The notes beneath the pieces are model-generated. The model searched no databases. It worked only from the letters and a program-made list of their open reading frames with translations, and was not told the origin of the DNA. A stretch of DNA of 64,000 nucleotides from Pleurocapsa sp. PCC 7319 (GTDB lineage Bacteria; Cyanobacteriota; Cyanobacteriia; Cyanobacteriales; Xenococcaceae), in assembly GCF_000332195.1 (NCBI RefSeq), contig NZ_KB235922.1, positions 4,065,322 through 4,129,321 on the forward strand, given 5' to 3'. The position numbers and the translations under genes are program-made. Position 1 is the first letter of the stretch. Every line of letters starts with the position of its first letter. This document shows, one piece after another, positions 61,933-64,000 of the stretch.

Positions 61933-62574
61933 TTAATTACCTGCATTAACTGGATGTTGACCGTAAAAAGGTAAAGTTTCTGACCATTGAGTAAATTTAT
62001 TTTGTTGCCAATCTAAGTAGGCTAGGTCCAAGACACTAGTTACTGTTGCAGCAATATGCTCGTCGGCCTTGATTAATTGATAAGACAATTCAAGATTTGC
62101 TAATGTTTGCTGCCAGGCAGGTAAGGTCATCAGAGTATCTGCCAGATAAGTTTGAATATTTCCCTGCTGGTCTAGATGATAAATAGCAACAAATAACTGT
62201 TCGCGTCTAGCATCCATCTGAACTGCTAACAGTTGTCCCTCCTGAGGATGACTGGAAGCGGCAATTGCAGCTAAGTTGGAAATACCGAATAAAGGTATAT
62301 TCAGTTGTTGAGCGATGGTGCGGGCAGTCACAACCCCCACGCGAGTCCCAGTAAAACCCCCAGGACCTTTAGCAACAGCAATGAATTGGATATCCTGCCA
62401 GGTTTGAGGCAAGATCATTTCTTGCAGATGTTGATGCAAATGAGATGCTAAATCCCGCCCTAAGTCCCATGTTTGGCTTCTACTATCTCTTCCATAATTA
62501 CTAATAGCTATGCCTAATTTTGGTGTACTGGTATGGAGAGCGATCGCATATTGATGATTAAGGAGAATGGGCAT
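61933..62574 (-). CDS. tsaB: tRNA threonylcarbamoyladenosine biosynthesis protein TsaB
   Basis: 213 residues. The first lobe begins YAIALHTSTPKLGIAISNYG. The best-known segment is VAKGPGGFTGTRVGVVTART, matching the TsaB P-G-S/G-F-T-G-x-R motif. The second lobe is short and includes LLAVQMDARREQLFVAIY. TsaB helps TsaD in forming t6A37 in tRNAs that read ANN codons. Length is as expected. 56 bases separate it from the peptidase gene. Confidence 0.94.
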   Translation of the reverse strand: MPILLNHQYAIALHTSTPKLGIAISNYGRDSRSQTWDLGRDLASHLHQHLQEMILPQTWQDIQFIAVAKGPGGFTGTRVGVVTARTIAQQLNIPLFGISNLAAIAASSHPQEGQLLAVQMDARREQLFVAIYHLDQQGNIQTYLADTLMTLPAWQQTLANLELSYQLIKADEHIAATVTSVLDLAYLDWQQNKFTQWSETLPFYGQHPVNAGN

Positions 62575-62670
62575 AGATCAACCAACTTCTGAGCAAGTAT
62601 TAACTGTAGCGAATATCGAACTTCATTCATATAGATCATACCAATTCTTACTTTACAGAATTAATTTCAT

Positions 62671-63447
62671 CTAATTAATTAACTGATCATCTTGATTAAA
62701 AAAAACCTTATAAATACCTTCAGTGACCAGTAAAGCAGCCATTAAGTTTGTAAGAACGATCGCAAATAAAATTAAAATCTGATAGGATGCTGCATCACGA
62801 GGATTACTACCACCCAAGACTTGCCCAGTAAACATTCCTGGTAAGCTTACTAAACCTACTACCATCATGTTGTTAAGGGTAGGAATCAAGCCTGTGCGGA
62901 TCGCTTCTTTTTGATAGCCTGAAATAGCTTGTTTGGGAGTTGCACCCAGACATAAGTGGGTTTCAATTTCCAGACGGTTTTGATTGATGGCATTGAGCAA
63001 GCGATCGCCTGCTAACGTTGCTCCATTCATCGCATTGCCAAATAACATTCCTGCCAGAGGGATTAAATACTGTGGCTCATACCATTGATCGGGTTGTACA
63101 ATCAACAAAATGACATAACCAAGAGAAAAAGCACTACTGGCTAACAGTGATAAAATTACGGTTGGGAAAAGTCCTTCAAGTTTTTGATCGATACGATTAC
63201 GAGTAACAATCGAAGCGATAGTGATCATTACGCCTAAAATTCCTAACACTGCCAGCCAATTGTCGAGAGCAAAGACCAAATCTAAGATATAACCAACCGC
63301 TATTAACTGCATCAGAGAGCGTACTGCACCGTAAGCCAACTTCGTAGCTAATCCCAGCTTTTGCCAGAGAGACAAAGCGATCGCAATGCCAATGATACCC
63401 AAACACAATACTAGATCCGTTGTATCCAAGGCGATAAGGTTATTCAC
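62671..63447 (-). CDS. fetB: FetB-like (UPF0014) ABC transporter permease
   Basis: 258 residues with six or seven membrane helices. Family segments are AVRSLMQLIAVGYILDLVF, PLAGMLFGNAMNGATLAGDR and VGLVSLPGMFTGQVLGGSNP. FetA/FetB exports iron in E. coli, and related plant ALS3/STAR2 proteins handle aluminium. The ATPase partner is not visible here. Confidence 0.88.
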   Translation of the reverse strand: MNNLIALDTTDLVLCLGIIGIAIALSLWQKLGLATKLAYGAVRSLMQLIAVGYILDLVFALDNWLAVLGILGVMITIASIVTRNRIDQKLEGLFPTVILSLLASSAFSLGYVILLIVQPDQWYEPQYLIPLAGMLFGNAMNGATLAGDRLLNAINQNRLEIETHLCLGATPKQAISGYQKEAIRTGLIPTLNNMMVVGLVSLPGMFTGQVLGGSNPRDAASYQILILFAIVLTNLMAALLVTEGIYKVFFNQDDQLIN

Positions 63448-63481
63448 GCTTGATTATTAATCCTTGTTTGTTGCTAATTTC

Positions 63482-64000
63482 TTAGGGTGCAAGTCTGGTA
63501 ATCTCCCAACTGCTATCATCTTGCAAATTATATACTAAGCGATCGTGAAGACGACTGGGTCGACCTTGCCAAAACTCGATCCGGTTAGGTATTACTCTAA
63601 ACCCACCCCAATATTCAGGACGAGGAATGGTATCATCATTTTGATACTGAGTTTGCAGGTCTACTAATTTCTGATCCAACAATTCTCGGCTAGCTATTAC
63701 TTGACTCTGCGCCGATGCCAATGCCCCCAACTGAGAAGCTCTTGGGCGACTATAAAAATATGTATCTGATTCTTGAATACTCAATTGCTCAACTTTTCCT
63801 TCTATGCGAACTTGTCTTTCTAATTCTTTCCAGAGAAAAACCAAGGCACCATAGGGGTTAGCAATTAATTGTTTACCTTTCTGACTCTGATAATTAGTAT
63901 AAAAAACAAAACCATTATCACTGACTCCCTTAAGCAATACAATCCTTGCCGTAGGCTTACCATCAGCTGTAGCAGTAGCTAGAGTCATAGCATTCGGTTC
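63482..64000 (-). CDS. pdxH: Pyridoxamine 5'-phosphate oxidase, 5' end outside window
   Basis: The frame is open to the window edge (EPNA before the internal ATG at 63988), so the N-terminus is missing. The 172 visible residues match PdxH: AMTLATATADGKPTARIVLL KG, FYTNYQSQKGKQL, FYSRPRASQLGALASAQSQV IASRELL, EYWGGFRVIPNRIEFWQGRP SRLHDR, and WEITRLAP at the end. These include FMN-binding R and K residues. It makes pyridoxal 5'-phosphate. Its stop is 35 bases upstream of the fetB start on the same strand. Confidence 0.95.
   Translation of the reverse strand, partial: EPNAMTLATATADGKPTARIVLLKGVSDNGFVFYTNYQSQKGKQLIANPYGALVFLWKELERQVRIEGKVEQLSIQESDTYFYSRPRASQLGALASAQSQVIASRELLDQKLVDLQTQYQNDDTIPRPEYWGGFRVIPNRIEFWQGRPSRLHDRLVYNLQDDSSWEITRLAP

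Overview
This window is cyanobacterial chromosome. GCGATCGC (HIP1) octamers occur throughout, in genes as well as spacers. There are genes for phycobiliproteins, their linkers and lyases, bilin reductases, heme oxygenase, the Mg-protoporphyrin ester cyclase and the cytochrome b6f Rieske protein. Heptameric short tandem repeats and several insertion-sequence families are also present. The phycoerythrin operon layout (linkers - lyases S,T - activator R) means the organism makes phycoerythrin as well as phycocyanin. Base composition and mobile-element load would fit a colonial or filamentous lineage, but I cannot name the genus from sequence alone.

Layout. 0-6 kb: a formylglycine-generating-type domain protein cut by the window edge, an ArsR regulator, a CBS protein, an internally deleted nitronate monooxygenase, an SDR oxidoreductase of foreign-looking composition, petC, then a TnpB-only IS605-type element sitting in a 61-aa Cys-rich ORF. 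6-10 kb: tetrapyrrole block ho1 - small ORF - hemF, divergent from acsF. 10-18.5 kb: GST, pentapeptide-repeat protein, frameshifted LptF/G permease, a stand-alone cyanobacteriochrome-like GAF protein, SNF2 helicase, HAD hydrolase, EamA transporter. 18.6-28.7 kb: phycoerythrin assembly region: unknown ORF, CpcS-type lyase, cpeC-D-E-(cpcD-like cap)-S-T-R, truncated tnpB, a ribbon-helix-helix/coiled-coil/membrane-anchor protein, CpcT-type lyase. 29-48.8 kb: mostly housekeeping and cell-envelope genes (glycosyltransferases, ComB, beta-helix protein, speA, cysteine desulfurase, Ycf66, ATP-grasp). 48.8-52.5 kb: a membrane-protein gene split by a nested stack of transposons that can be unpicked to the base. 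52.6-64 kb: pcrA, a vapC stump with IS605 debris, pebA-pebB, cpcB-cpcA, cpcE, an M16 protease, tsaB, fetB and partial pdxH.

How the parts work together. Heme oxygenase opens heme to biliverdin. PebA and PebB reduce biliverdin to phycoerythrobilin. CpcE, CpcS/CpeS and CpcT/CpeT family lyases attach bilins to phycobiliproteins. CpeC/D/E and the cap protein build rods, and CpeR activates the phycoerythrin genes. CpcB/CpcA form the phycocyanin discs. The DXCF-type GAF protein is a candidate light sensor in the same region. The structural phycoerythrin genes cpeB/cpeA are not in this window.

Most of the novelty is in genome plasticity: a four-level transposon nest with exact target duplications, a palindromic repeat that adds the same peptide to two unrelated proteins, covarying hairpins at IS605-type ends, a small MITE with its target duplication, and a heptamer array overlapping the cpcE start codon.
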